A stretch of 64,000 bases of DNA, taken from Lachnoclostridium sp. An196. Lineage in GTDB: Bacteria > Bacillota > Clostridia > Lachnospirales > Lachnospiraceae. Shown piece after piece: positions 55,736 through 63,353 of this stretch; position 1 is the stretch's first letter, and each line of letters opens with the position of its first letter. The position numbers and the translations under genes are program-made. The notes under the pieces are model-generated. The model saw only the letters and a list, made by a program, of their open reading frames with translations. It searched no databases and was not told the origin of the DNA. The stretch covers positions 182,801 through 246,800 of the forward strand of contig NZ_NFJZ01000004.1 in the NCBI RefSeq assembly GCF_002160135.1. Direction: 5' to 3'.

Positions 55736-56570
55736 GGAGATTAAAGTGCCGGAAGAGTTAAAGGATAGAATCGAATTCTCCGTGCATCGGGCACAGAGAG
55801 AAAAGAGGAGACGGAAAAGAAGTATATATAAAACGTTTGGAAGTATGGCCGCCGTACTGGCGGTTGTCCTGATCCTGCCCAATACCAGCCGGGAGGCCGC
55901 CGCCGCTATGCAGCAGATTCCGGTACTGGGCAATTTCTTTAAAGTGATCACGGTACGGGAGTATCAGGTGGAAGAAGATCATTACACCGCGGATGTACAG
56001 GTGCCGGAAGTGGTCTCTGAAACGCCGGAAGGCAGTTCGGAGGAAGTGACGCAGGAGGCGCAGCAGAGCGTGGACGCCATCAACTTTGATATCCAGAAAG
56101 CTACGGACGAGCTGATTCAGCAGTTCCAGGAAGAAATGGAATCTTCAGAAGAAGGGTACAGGAGTCTGGATATTAAAAGTACAGTGCTGACAGATAATGA
56201 TCGGTGGTTCTCACTGGAACTCGTCATGTTCGAGGCGTCAGGAAGCGGATATGAGAGACACCGTCATTACACCATCGACAAGACTACCGGAAAGCAGCCG
56301 GCTCTGGCCGATTTCTACGGAGATGATTATGTGAGTGAGATCAGCGAAGAAGTAAAAACCCAGATGCGCGCCCAGATGGCGGCGGATGAAAATATCATCT
56401 ACTGGGTGAACGATCCCGATATGGGAGACGAAAATTTCCAGCAGATTGCGGAAAACCAGGACTTCTACGTGAATGCTGACGGACATGTGGTGATCTGTTT
56501 CAATGAATATGAAGTGGCTCCGGGATATATGGGATGCGTAGAGTTTGTGCTGAATGACGTAACAGAATAA
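55710..56570 (+). CDS. RsiV family anti-sigma factor
   Basis: A 286-residue one-pass membrane protein. A cytoplasmic helix (KEYEEIKVPEELKDRIEF) binds sigma, one TM helix follows at about 44-62, and an extracellular domain includes the DUF3298-like HRHYTIDKTTGKQPALADFY and a C-terminal DGHVVICFNEYEVAPG. In B. subtilis RsiV binds lysozyme and is then degraded, freeing SigV. The same is plausible here, but inferred from family and gene order. It overlaps the sigma gene. Confidence 0.87.
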   Translation: MEKWKKEYEEIKVPEELKDRIEFSVHRAQREKRRRKRSIYKTFGSMAAVLAVVLILPNTSREAAAAMQQIPVLGNFFKVITVREYQVEEDHYTADVQVPEVVSETPEGSSEEVTQEAQQSVDAINFDIQKATDELIQQFQEEMESSEEGYRSLDIKSTVLTDNDRWFSLELVMFEASGSGYERHRHYTIDKTTGKQPALADFYGDDYVSEISEEVKTQMRAQMAADENIIYWVNDPDMGDENFQQIAENQDFYVNADGHVVICFNEYEVAPGYMGCVEFVLNDVTE

Positions 56571-56583
56571 TATGTGATTGACA

Positions 56584-56616
56584 AAAGGCCGCGGATTCAT
56601 CTGCCGCGGCCTTTTT
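56584..56616 (+). terminator. Terminator after the RsiV-like gene
   Basis: 11-bp stem AAAGGCCGCGG/CCGCGGCCTTT with 9-base loop, and five T. Confidence 0.92.
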
Positions 56617-56649
56617 CTGTGCGTGAAAGAGCGAAAAACCGGTTGCCCG

Positions 56650-56886
56650 CTATGCCTCTTTTCCGGAACGCACCACCAGATCGGAAACGTCCACGCTGCC
56701 GGGCTGAGAGACTGCGTATAAAGCCGTGTTTGGGCCGATTTCTTCGGCAAGTTTTTTCAACCTGTCCTCACGTCTTGCGGAAAGGACGACCTTTGCGCCA
56801 TTTTTCGCGAGAACCTACGCTGTTTCCGCTCCGATGCCTGATGAAGCTCCTGTGATGATAATGACCTTATTTTCGACGTACTGCAT
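56650..56886 (-). pseudogene. Short-chain dehydrogenase/reductase (SDR) pseudogene
   Basis: The minus strand reads MQYVENKVIIITGASSGIG, the NAD-binding start of an SDR, then AETA, an in-frame TAG, VLAKNGAKVVLSARREDRL, and abruptly the family's C-terminal QPGSVDVSDLVVRS. About 160 central residues with the YxxxK active site are gone. GGAGG precedes the ATG, so the gene once was expressed. It is dead by both a nonsense codon and a deletion. Confidence 0.88.
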
Positions 56887-57102
56887 TTGATGCCTCCTGT
56901 TATTCCTTTGAATTTCATTTATACCTGACAGCATCAGGACTTATGTGCAATTATAGTTGGAATCCTGTTGATTGTGAATTGCCGATCGGATATAATCGTA
57001 TAAATGAAAGTCATATCTTCTGAGCGGGGTGAATGATAATGGTCGGGCAGTTCGGGATTCTGGCTTGACAGATGCAGACAGAACCTGAAGGGAGCGAAAT
57101 TA

Positions 57103-57336
57103 TTGATCCAGGACAGCATAGACATGCTGTATGAGCTCCTGGACTTTTCTTCTCTGCCTGCGTTTAATTCTGACAGGGCAATGGAAGGCGGCTATGAATC
57201 GCAGGAACGGGTCACGATCCCCTTAACCGATGAGGCGGCACACGCCACATATTATCTTGCATGTCTGGATTCTGAAAAAGCAAAATACAGATCCATATTT
57301 CATGCTGTCCGGTCGTCGTCGGCGCGGGGAAGGTAA
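57103..57336 (+). CDS. Hypothetical short ORF, 77 residues
   Basis: Starts at TTG after GGGAGCG. The start is IQDSIDMLYELLDFSSLPAF and a later part reads ERVTIPLTDEAAHATYYLACLDSEKAKYRSIFHAV. I recognise nothing. It ends in a serine/arginine-rich tail just before the convergent symporter gene. It could be a remnant of a longer gene. The region 56887-57102 before it holds no other gene that I can see. Confidence 0.35.
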   Translation: MIQDSIDMLYELLDFSSLPAFNSDRAMEGGYESQERVTIPLTDEAAHATYYLACLDSEKAKYRSIFHAVRSSSARGR

Positions 57337-57355
57337 GGCGGCAGAAGACTCTTTT

Positions 57356-58714
57356 TCAGCCGATCCCGCCGAATACGGCGCCTGCCACCAGCACGACCAT
57401 AGTCAGAATACAGAAACCATATTTATACAGCGGATAAAACCATCTTCCCACAGGCCGTTTCCTTCCCAGGGAGACGGCTTCTTCTACGGCTTTCTTTCCC
57501 CAGACCCAGGCAAACATGATCCCTGCCAGCCCTGCTCCCAGAGGACACACATAGATGGAGACGAAGTCCATCCACTGGCTGACGATGCCCTGGATACACA
57601 GAGCCACTGCAGTGCCTATGACGGCGATAACCGCCACCGCCCTGGAACGGCTGAACCTCAGATGATCCTGCAGGGTGGCTACCGGCGCTTCAAAAAGATT
57701 CACCAGAGAAGTGAACCCTGCAAAGAGCACCGCCAGGAAGAAGATGACCGCGATGATCCGGCTGCCCGGCATGGAAGCGAAAAGATTGGGCAGATAGATA
57801 AACATCAGCCCCGGACCTCCGGAAAAATCCCGGATGCCGGACGCCGCCATGGCGGGAACGATGACCAGCGCTGCCAGGAAGGCTGCCAGCGTATCGAAAA
57901 GCGCCACTTTCCAGGCGGAACTTACAATATCCTCTTTATCTGACAGATAAGATCCGTAGATAATGGTCCCGTTCCCCGCCAGAGACAGAGAGAAGAAGGA
58001 CTGTCCCAGAGCATAGGCCCAGAGCATGGGATCTTTGAAATACTCCGTCTGGATGGTAAAGATGTGGGCGTATCCGGCTCCCGCGCCCGGCTGCATGGCC
58101 ACGTAGACCACAAGGCTGATAAAAAGCACATAGAACAGGGGAATCATGATCTTGTTCGCTTTTTCGATCCCGGCAGCCACTCCCAGCGCCATCACCAGGA
58201 AAGTGCATACCAGCGCCACGAGCAGCCAGACATTGTTTCCAAAAGCGGAAGCAGTGCTCCCGAAAGCGGCTTCATAGCCGGAGACGTCATGGATATCGGA
58301 GCCGTAAGAGAGCGTGGAACCGGTAAAGGAACCTGCCAGATATTTGAAGATCCAGCCCATGACGACAGAATAGCCGATGGCAAGAGCCAAAGCCCCCAGC
58401 ATGGGAATCGCGCCTATGGCGGATCCCAGACGGCGTTTTTCTTCTCCCTTGGAGGCGCATGCCGCGCCGAAGGCGCCGATGGGGCCTGAGCGCGCCTTTC
58501 TGCCGAAACTCATTTCCCCGATCACACCGGAAAAACCGATCACTACGTCAAAAAACAGGTAGGCCACAAGAAACGCGCCGCCGTATGCCGCGATACGGCT
58601 GGGAAACAGCCAGATATTTCCCATGCCTACCGCGGATCCGATACAGGACAGGATGAACCCCCACTTGGAAGTCCACAGGTCCCGGTTTTTATTTACATGA
58701 TTTTTCTTATTCAT
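57356..58714 (-). CDS. Neurotransmitter:sodium symporter (SNF) family transporter
   Basis: A 452-residue LeuT-fold transporter. TSKWGFILSCIGSAVGMGNIWLFPSRIAAYGG at helix 1 holds the Na+/substrate unwound region, and 11-12 hydrophobic helices follow. FSLSLAGNGTIIYGSYL is the helix 6-type region. Members import amino acids or related solutes with Na+. GGGAG lies nine bases before the ATG; an upstream ATG has no ribosome site. It has no clear neighbour in an operon. Confidence 0.93.
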   Translation of the reverse strand: MNKKNHVNKNRDLWTSKWGFILSCIGSAVGMGNIWLFPSRIAAYGGAFLVAYLFFDVVIGFSGVIGEMSFGRKARSGPIGAFGAACASKGEEKRRLGSAIGAIPMLGALALAIGYSVVMGWIFKYLAGSFTGSTLSYGSDIHDVSGYEAAFGSTASAFGNNVWLLVALVCTFLVMALGVAAGIEKANKIMIPLFYVLFISLVVYVAMQPGAGAGYAHIFTIQTEYFKDPMLWAYALGQSFFSLSLAGNGTIIYGSYLSDKEDIVSSAWKVALFDTLAAFLAALVIVPAMAASGIRDFSGGPGLMFIYLPNLFASMPGSRIIAVIFFLAVLFAGFTSLVNLFEAPVATLQDHLRFSRSRAVAVIAVIGTAVALCIQGIVSQWMDFVSIYVCPLGAGLAGIMFAWVWGKKAVEEAVSLGRKRPVGRWFYPLYKYGFCILTMVVLVAGAVFGGIG

Positions 58715-58874
58715 AACAGTTATCTCCCTTGTAGATTCAGACATATCTTACCATACTTTTGCTTCTTTAGAAAGATTTAAGAAGATTTAAGAACATTTCG
58801 TACCCTGCCTGTAGTAAAATAAAGAAAAAACACGTTTATAAAGATGTAAATGCATTTACCGGGAGGATAAAAAT

Positions 58875-59426
58875 ATGTTTCTGTTTCTGGCGCTCCTGGA
58901 CAGCCCCGGGGAGCAGGAAAAATTCAGAGAAATCTATGAGCATTACCGCCACTTTATGTGGTATCTGGCCAACCAGAGACTGCAGGATGAGCATCTGGCG
59001 GAGGATGCGGTACAGGAGGCGTTTCTGGCTCTTACCAGGCATCTGGACAAGGTAGAAGACGTGTACAGTCCCAGGACAAAACGTTTTCTTTCCACGATTG
59101 TCAGGAGCAAAGCGGTGGATATTCTGCGAAAAAGGGAGCCGGAGCAGGAATTTGAGGACTGCATGGAAGATGGCAGAGGAGGAACCGATATCCTGGAACA
59201 GTATTTGCGGAAAGAACAATATAATCAGCTGGTCAGCTGCATCCTGGAGCTGGACGACCGGTACCGGACCGTATTTGAGTACAAGTATCTGTATCAGATG
59301 ACGGATGCCGAGATCGGCGATATTCTGGGAATCTCGGCGAAAAATGTCAATGTAAGGTATTTCAGGGCCAGGAAGAAACTGCAGGAGATGATCCGAAAGG
59401 AGGGGGGACGGTATGAAAAAGCCTGA
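58875..59426 (+). CDS. ECF sigma factor
   Basis: A 183-residue sigma-70 family factor. Region 2 is FREIYEHYRHFMWYLANQRLQDEHLAEDAVQEAFLAL and TIVRSKAVDILRKRE. Region 4 is LDDRYRTVFEYKYLYQMTDAEIGDILGISAKNVNVRYFRARKKL. GGGAGG precedes the ATG. The next gene overlaps by 14 bases and encodes its membrane partner. The module is distinct from the two others in this window. Confidence 0.9.
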   Translation: MFLFLALLDSPGEQEKFREIYEHYRHFMWYLANQRLQDEHLAEDAVQEAFLALTRHLDKVEDVYSPRTKRFLSTIVRSKAVDILRKREPEQEFEDCMEDGRGGTDILEQYLRKEQYNQLVSCILELDDRYRTVFEYKYLYQMTDAEIGDILGISAKNVNVRYFRARKKLQEMIRKEGGRYEKA

Positions 59427-60306
59427 AAAGCTGACCAGGGGAGAAGAACTGCTGGCCCAGGCACTGGAAGAATGTCTGGATGAAGACCTGAGCTTTGTCC
59501 CGCCGGAAAGGGAGATCGCCAGAACACACCGTTTTTCGGAGCGGTTTGCGGAATCTATGGACAGGTTCCTGGGAAAAGAGGTCAGAGAGAAAGAGATACG
59601 CAGACACTTTATGCCGCGTTACGGATATCTGGCGGCATGCATGCTGGTGTTCTGCGTATGCGGGGGCCTGTTCCTGGGGGTGCTCTATCCGGAATGGAGC
59701 AGAACCGGCAGTACGGCGGATGAAACGCAGACTGAGGAGTCGACGGCGGATATGCCGGAAGAGGCTGTGGAAGACGCCGCAGCTTCCGCGGAAGGCGCGG
59801 TTTCCGGTGGCGTTTCTGAAGATTACGGGGTCACGGCACAATCCGAGGCTGCAGAGCCGGAAGAAGCGGCAGCGGCGGCCGACGGAGGGACTCCTGCCGC
59901 GAAGGAATACTGCGGGCAGACCGTTTATCCGGCTGATCAGCAGGAGGTGCCGGAGACGCTGGGCGGCGTGACGGTAAAAGTCAACAGTCCGGTACAGGAT
60001 GAAGAAACCCCGGTACTGTATCTGACCATCGGGAATACAGGGGAGGATACGGTGGAGTATGAAGACAGGTGCGCTCTGGAAGTGTGGCTGGACGATGGAT
60101 GGTACGCGCTTCCGGTATATGAGGAAAAAGAAATCCGTACCGGAGAACTGGAAGCAGGGATGGCGGTGGACGAGATCGTGGACCTGAGCAGTTACGAGAT
60201 CGATTACAGCGCACAGAGATTCCGCCTGGTTACCCGTGTAAACGGTGATAAGATCGGCGCGGAGTTTACGTTTTCGGAGGAATTTTCCGAGAGTATGAAC
60301 AGCTGA
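59413..60306 (+). CDS. Putative anti-sigma membrane protein with Ig-like extracellular domain
   Basis: A 297-residue one-pass protein. A cytoplasmic helical part (about 1-68) is followed by a TM helix at about 72-93 and a Glu/Ala-rich spacer to about 165. An Ig-like domain then has VKVNSPVQDEETPVLYLTIG and RCALEVWLDDGWYALPVYEE. Position right behind a sigma gene, with a 14-base overlap, suggests an anti-sigma factor; no zinc finger is seen. AAAGGAGGGG precedes the ATG. Confidence 0.8.
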   Translation: MKKPEKLTRGEELLAQALEECLDEDLSFVPPEREIARTHRFSERFAESMDRFLGKEVREKEIRRHFMPRYGYLAACMLVFCVCGGLFLGVLYPEWSRTGSTADETQTEESTADMPEEAVEDAAASAEGAVSGGVSEDYGVTAQSEAAEPEEAAAAADGGTPAAKEYCGQTVYPADQQEVPETLGGVTVKVNSPVQDEETPVLYLTIGNTGEDTVEYEDRCALEVWLDDGWYALPVYEEKEIRTGELEAGMAVDEIVDLSSYEIDYSAQRFRLVTRVNGDKIGAEFTFSEEFSESMNS

Positions 60307-60340
60307 CCGGGAGAGGGGGCCCGGAGAAAGGGAGGGAAGG

Positions 60341-61288
60341 ATGAAACAGAAAGTGTGGAAAAGACTATTGACAGGCGTACTGCTGACGGCTCTTCTGTCA
60401 ACCGGCTGCGGAGCTTCCGCGGACAGTACGGCATCGTCGACGACAGAATCAGCAGCGATGGATATGGCTCCGATGGAGGAGAGCGCAGAGGAATCCGTAA
60501 GTGACGGAGGAGGGATTTCTTCGGGGAACGGCATCGAGGCGGTGGCGGATACGGAGCGCAAGCTGATCAAGACAGTGAATCTGGATGTGCAGACTCTGGA
60601 ATTTGACGCGGCGACGGAAGAACTGACGGCAAAGGTAAACGAACTGGGCGGATATGTGGAGTCGTCTTCTGTCTACGGCAGCGATTATTATTATGAGAGT
60701 ACCCGTTCTGCCAGTTATACGGTGCGGATACCCGCGGACCGTCTGGATGAATTTATAAATATCGTAGACGAAGTGGGCAATGTCACATACAAAAATGAAT
60801 CGGTGGAAGATGTGACCCTGCAGTACGTGGACACGGAGAGTCATAAAGAGGCATTGGAGACGGAGCAGACCCGGCTTCTGGAACTTCTGGAGAACGCGGA
60901 AACGATGGAGGATATCATCACTATCGAGAGCCGGCTGTCGGAAGTGCGTTATGAGCTCGGTTCTTACGAAAGCCAGCTGCGTCTTCTGGACAATCAGGTG
61001 GATTACAGTACAGTTTATATTAACCTGACGGAAGTGGAACGGATCACGGAGACCGGCGAGAGGACCTTCTTCCAGGAAGTGGCGGACCGTTTCGGGGACA
61101 GCGCCTATGCCGTAGGCCGGGGCCTGAGGGGATTCGCGGTAGGATTCCTAGGATCGCTTCCGATCCTGGCGGTATGGGCGGCAGTGATCGCGGTGATCGT
61201 GCTGATCATTCGGAGGATTTTCAAACGTGCGGAACGCAGACGCGAAAAACAGTTGCGGAAGAATGAAGAGATAAAAGAAGAGAAATAA
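60341..61288 (+). CDS. DUF4349 domain lipoprotein
   Basis: A 315-residue protein. The lipobox LSTGC marks a lipoprotein signal. A Ser/Ala/Met-rich linker leads to DUF4349 (about 75-290): ERKLIKTVNLDVQTLEFD, VPADRLDEFI-type ASYTVRIPADRLDEF, a long coiled coil around LLELLENAETMEDIITIESRLSEV, then a TM helix near the end with a basic cytoplasmic tail. The family's role is unknown. It ends the sigma/anti-sigma operon, so envelope stress is a reasonable guess. Confidence 0.88.
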   Translation: MKQKVWKRLLTGVLLTALLSTGCGASADSTASSTTESAAMDMAPMEESAEESVSDGGGISSGNGIEAVADTERKLIKTVNLDVQTLEFDAATEELTAKVNELGGYVESSSVYGSDYYYESTRSASYTVRIPADRLDEFINIVDEVGNVTYKNESVEDVTLQYVDTESHKEALETEQTRLLELLENAETMEDIITIESRLSEVRYELGSYESQLRLLDNQVDYSTVYINLTEVERITETGERTFFQEVADRFGDSAYAVGRGLRGFAVGFLGSLPILAVWAAVIAVIVLIIRRIFKRAERRREKQLRKNEEIKEEK

Positions 61289-61304
61289 TAAAACATAAAT
61301 AAAG

Positions 61305-61349
61305 AACGCCCTGTACGGATGGAATTTTGTGAACCGTACAGGGCGTTTT
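61305..61349 (+). terminator. Terminator of the sigma/DUF4349 operon
   Basis: 14-bp stem AACGCCCTGTACGG/CCGTACAGGGCGTT with a 15-base loop and TTTT. Confidence 0.9.
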
Positions 61350-61489
61350 GCCATGTTATACATTAATTTTTGTTATGAGAACATTAAAAAAATAAAATTT
61401 TATGTTTGTCTGTTCTTTGTTAGAATTTTTATAACAGTTCAGGACGCCGTCCCGAACCGGCAATTCTTTTAAAACAGGGGGCAGATAAT

Positions 61490-61626
61490 ATGAAAAAAAT
61501 ACCGGAAGGATACTTTGAGCCTGCGGAAAAACAAGGAAAAGTCGTAGGATTCGAGTATGACACGTTTCACTACGCGGGAGCCAGGAACCCGCTCCGAAAA
61601 AAGGCGTCTGTATTATTCCTGCCAGA
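61490..61626 (+). pseudogene. Esterase (alpha/beta-hydrolase) N-terminal remnant
   Basis: Starts with a good ATG and reads MKKIPEGYFEPAEKQGKVVGF, EYDTFHYAGARNPL and KKASVLFLP. This is the start of esterase-family proteins whose oxyanion and nucleophile motifs would follow. The homology ends at the terminator hairpin immediately downstream. The same frame runs on to 61747, but without meaning. Confidence 0.55.
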
Positions 61627-61652
61627 AAAACGGAGGCTGTTCCTCCGTTTTT
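61626..61652 (+). terminator. Intrinsic terminator inside the remnant region
   Basis: 11-bp stem AAAAACGGAGG/CCTCCGTTTTT with a 5-base loop, ending in T-run. It separates the esterase and fdhD remnants. Confidence 0.88.
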
Positions 61653-61654
61653 CT

Positions 61655-62049
61655 GTAAGCGGGAATGGATCTATACTCTGGCAGACGCTTTTTTGCAGGG
61701 CATGCCTCTGCATAGGCAGACCGGCGCTACGCACAGCAGCTTTTTGATGGCGGACGGGGTGATCCTGTTCCGGTGTGAGGATATCGGAAGGCATAACGCG
61801 CTGGATAAGGCCATCGGCTACGGAATCCGGAATGGTCTGGATCTGAAGAATGCAGTCCTGTTTACCAGCGGGTGGATTCCCACAGATATGGTGATGAAAA
61901 CGGTACTCGCAGGAATTCCGGTACTGGCAGGCAGATCCGTACCCACAAAGGAGGCGGTGGAACTGGCCCGGAAATACCGGCTGACGCTGATCGGAAAGAT
62001 GAAGGAGCGGGGGATGGTCTGCTATACCGGACAAAACAGCTTTACTTGA
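61655..62049 (+). pseudogene. fdhD: Formate dehydrogenase accessory sulfurtransferase FdhD, N-terminally truncated
   Basis: FdhD transfers sulfur to the Mo-cofactor of formate dehydrogenase. Only the C-terminal half remains: HRQTGATHSSFLMADG, CEDIGRHNALDKAIGY, LFTSGWIPTDMVMKTVLAGI and the SVPTKEAVELARKY end, all family motifs. The first 130 or so residues, including the catalytic CGxC, are missing, and no start codon suits. It could be expressed only as a fragment. Confidence 0.78.
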
Positions 62050-62075
62050 CAAAATGAAGAAATCCGTGCTATGTT
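62046..62075 (+). promoter_or_regulatory. Promoter of the TetR gene
   Basis: TTGACA, 18 bases, TATGTT, starting at the stop of the fdhD remnant. Confidence 0.5.
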
Positions 62076-62096
62076 ACAAAACAGGGTGATGAAGCT

Positions 62097-62621
62097 GTGC
62101 CAGTAGACATGAAGAATATCATTTCCAGCACGTTTGTATCCATGGTGAAACAAAAAGGAATTGATAAGATAACAGTAAAGGCATTGATTGATGAATGCAA
62201 TATTTCCAGGCAGACTTTTTACTATCATTTTCAGGATATTATGGAAGTGATTGAATGGTCCATGGAACAGGCGGCCCGGGCGATGCTTGAACAAAGCCTG
62301 AGGGCGGACACGCCGGAAGAAGCATTGGGTATCTTGATTTCTTCCACATTAAATAACCGGGAGTTGATCCTGCGTCTCATGGATTCCCAGAAACGGGAAC
62401 AGATCGAGGCGCTGTTTGTCAGAGCTGTCAGGAAATACCTGCAGGAGATGATACGCAGCAAGACGCAGGAACTCTCTATGCGATATTCTGATATGGAAGT
62501 GGCGCTGGACTTCTGGGCATTCGGAATATGCGGCTTGCTGCTTCAGTGCTGCAGGAAAGATCATGTGGATGCGGAAAATCTTGCCGTGCAGATCTGCAGG
62601 ATGATTCCGGGCAGAAGCTGA
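62097..62621 (+). CDS. TetR family transcriptional regulator
   Basis: A 174-residue regulator. The N-terminal helix-turn-helix is KITVKALIDECNISRQTFYYHF, as in TetR members that respond to unknown ligands; the rest is helical. The GTG has GGGTGAT about eight bases away; an ATG four codons later is possible. Its TTGACA(18)TATGTT promoter lies about 25 bases upstream. The DUF2284 gene follows on the same strand, so it may regulate itself and that gene. Confidence 0.9.
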   Translation: MPVDMKNIISSTFVSMVKQKGIDKITVKALIDECNISRQTFYYHFQDIMEVIEWSMEQAARAMLEQSLRADTPEEALGILISSTLNNRELILRLMDSQKREQIEALFVRAVRKYLQEMIRSKTQELSMRYSDMEVALDFWAFGICGLLLQCCRKDHVDAENLAVQICRMIPGRS

Positions 62622-62652
62622 CAGTAAGGAAATGGAAAGAGGGGTATATGGT

Positions 62653-63192
62653 ATGGCAGATTATAACGCGCTGAAAGAACTCGCATTGTCCTGCGGCTTT
62701 TCTCATGTGGGGGATCTGGATGTGGATACCATCGTGGTGCGCCCGGAGGTGCGGGAATCCTGCGCTGAAAATAAATGCCGGTCTTACAATAAAAACTGGG
62801 TCTGTCCGCCCGCATGCGGGACATTGGAAGAATGCAGTGAAAAGATCCACAAATATAAAAGAGGGCTGATCCTTCAGACTACCGGTCTCTTGGAAGACTC
62901 GCTGGATTATGAAGCTATGATGGAACTGGCAGATCATCATGGAAAACATATGGATCAGTTCAGCGATAAAATCCATGAGTTGTTTCCCGATGCCATGGTT
63001 ATCGGCGACGGCCAGTGCAGGCGGTGCAAAATCTGTACTTATCCGGATGCTCCCTGCCGTTTTCCTGATAAAAAATCCTCATCCATGGAAGCTCTTGGAA
63101 TGGTGGTAAGCGAAGTTTGCGCTGATAATGGAATCTCTTATTATTATGGTCCCGGTACGTTGACCTATGTAGGGTGCGTCCTGATCGAGTGA
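62653..63192 (+). CDS. DUF2284 Cys-rich putative metal-binding protein
   Basis: A 179-residue protein. RESCAENKCRSYNKNWVCPPACGTLEEC and then GDGQCRRCKICTYPDAPCRFP are the two Cys-rich parts that define DUF2284, presumably binding metal or Fe-S clusters. The start is the ATG eight bases after AGAGGGG; an earlier frame start has no ribosome site. Located 31 bases after the TetR gene, it may be its target. No function is assigned. Confidence 0.9.
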   Translation: MADYNALKELALSCGFSHVGDLDVDTIVVRPEVRESCAENKCRSYNKNWVCPPACGTLEECSEKIHKYKRGLILQTTGLLEDSLDYEAMMELADHHGKHMDQFSDKIHELFPDAMVIGDGQCRRCKICTYPDAPCRFPDKKSSSMEALGMVVSEVCADNGISYYYGPGTLTYVGCVLIE

Positions 63193-63194
63193 AC

Positions 63195-63227
63195 TTGATG
63201 CCCCGCATGCTTGTATCGGGGTTTTTG
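63195..63227 (+). terminator. Terminator built from the dispersed palindromic element (copy C)
   Basis: CCCCGCATGC..GTATCGGGG followed by TTTTT. The 33 bases match the reverse complement of 5854-5886 with one mismatch. It lies three bases after the DUF2284 stop and may be used as its terminator. Confidence 0.7.
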
Positions 63228-63353
63228 ATTTTCGGGCCTTGCATCCGGCATGGTGATATGTTACATTAAGCCCATCAGATAATTTCGGAAACGTTCCGGC
63301 GGGTTCCCGCCAATATTTCCCGGATTAAAAAAGAAAACTGGAAGCCTTTCCCC

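Noticed and set aside
57103..57336. Antitoxin or phage gene at the symporter 3' side
   Set aside because: No family motif could be recognised, so it is listed only as a low-confidence hypothetical.
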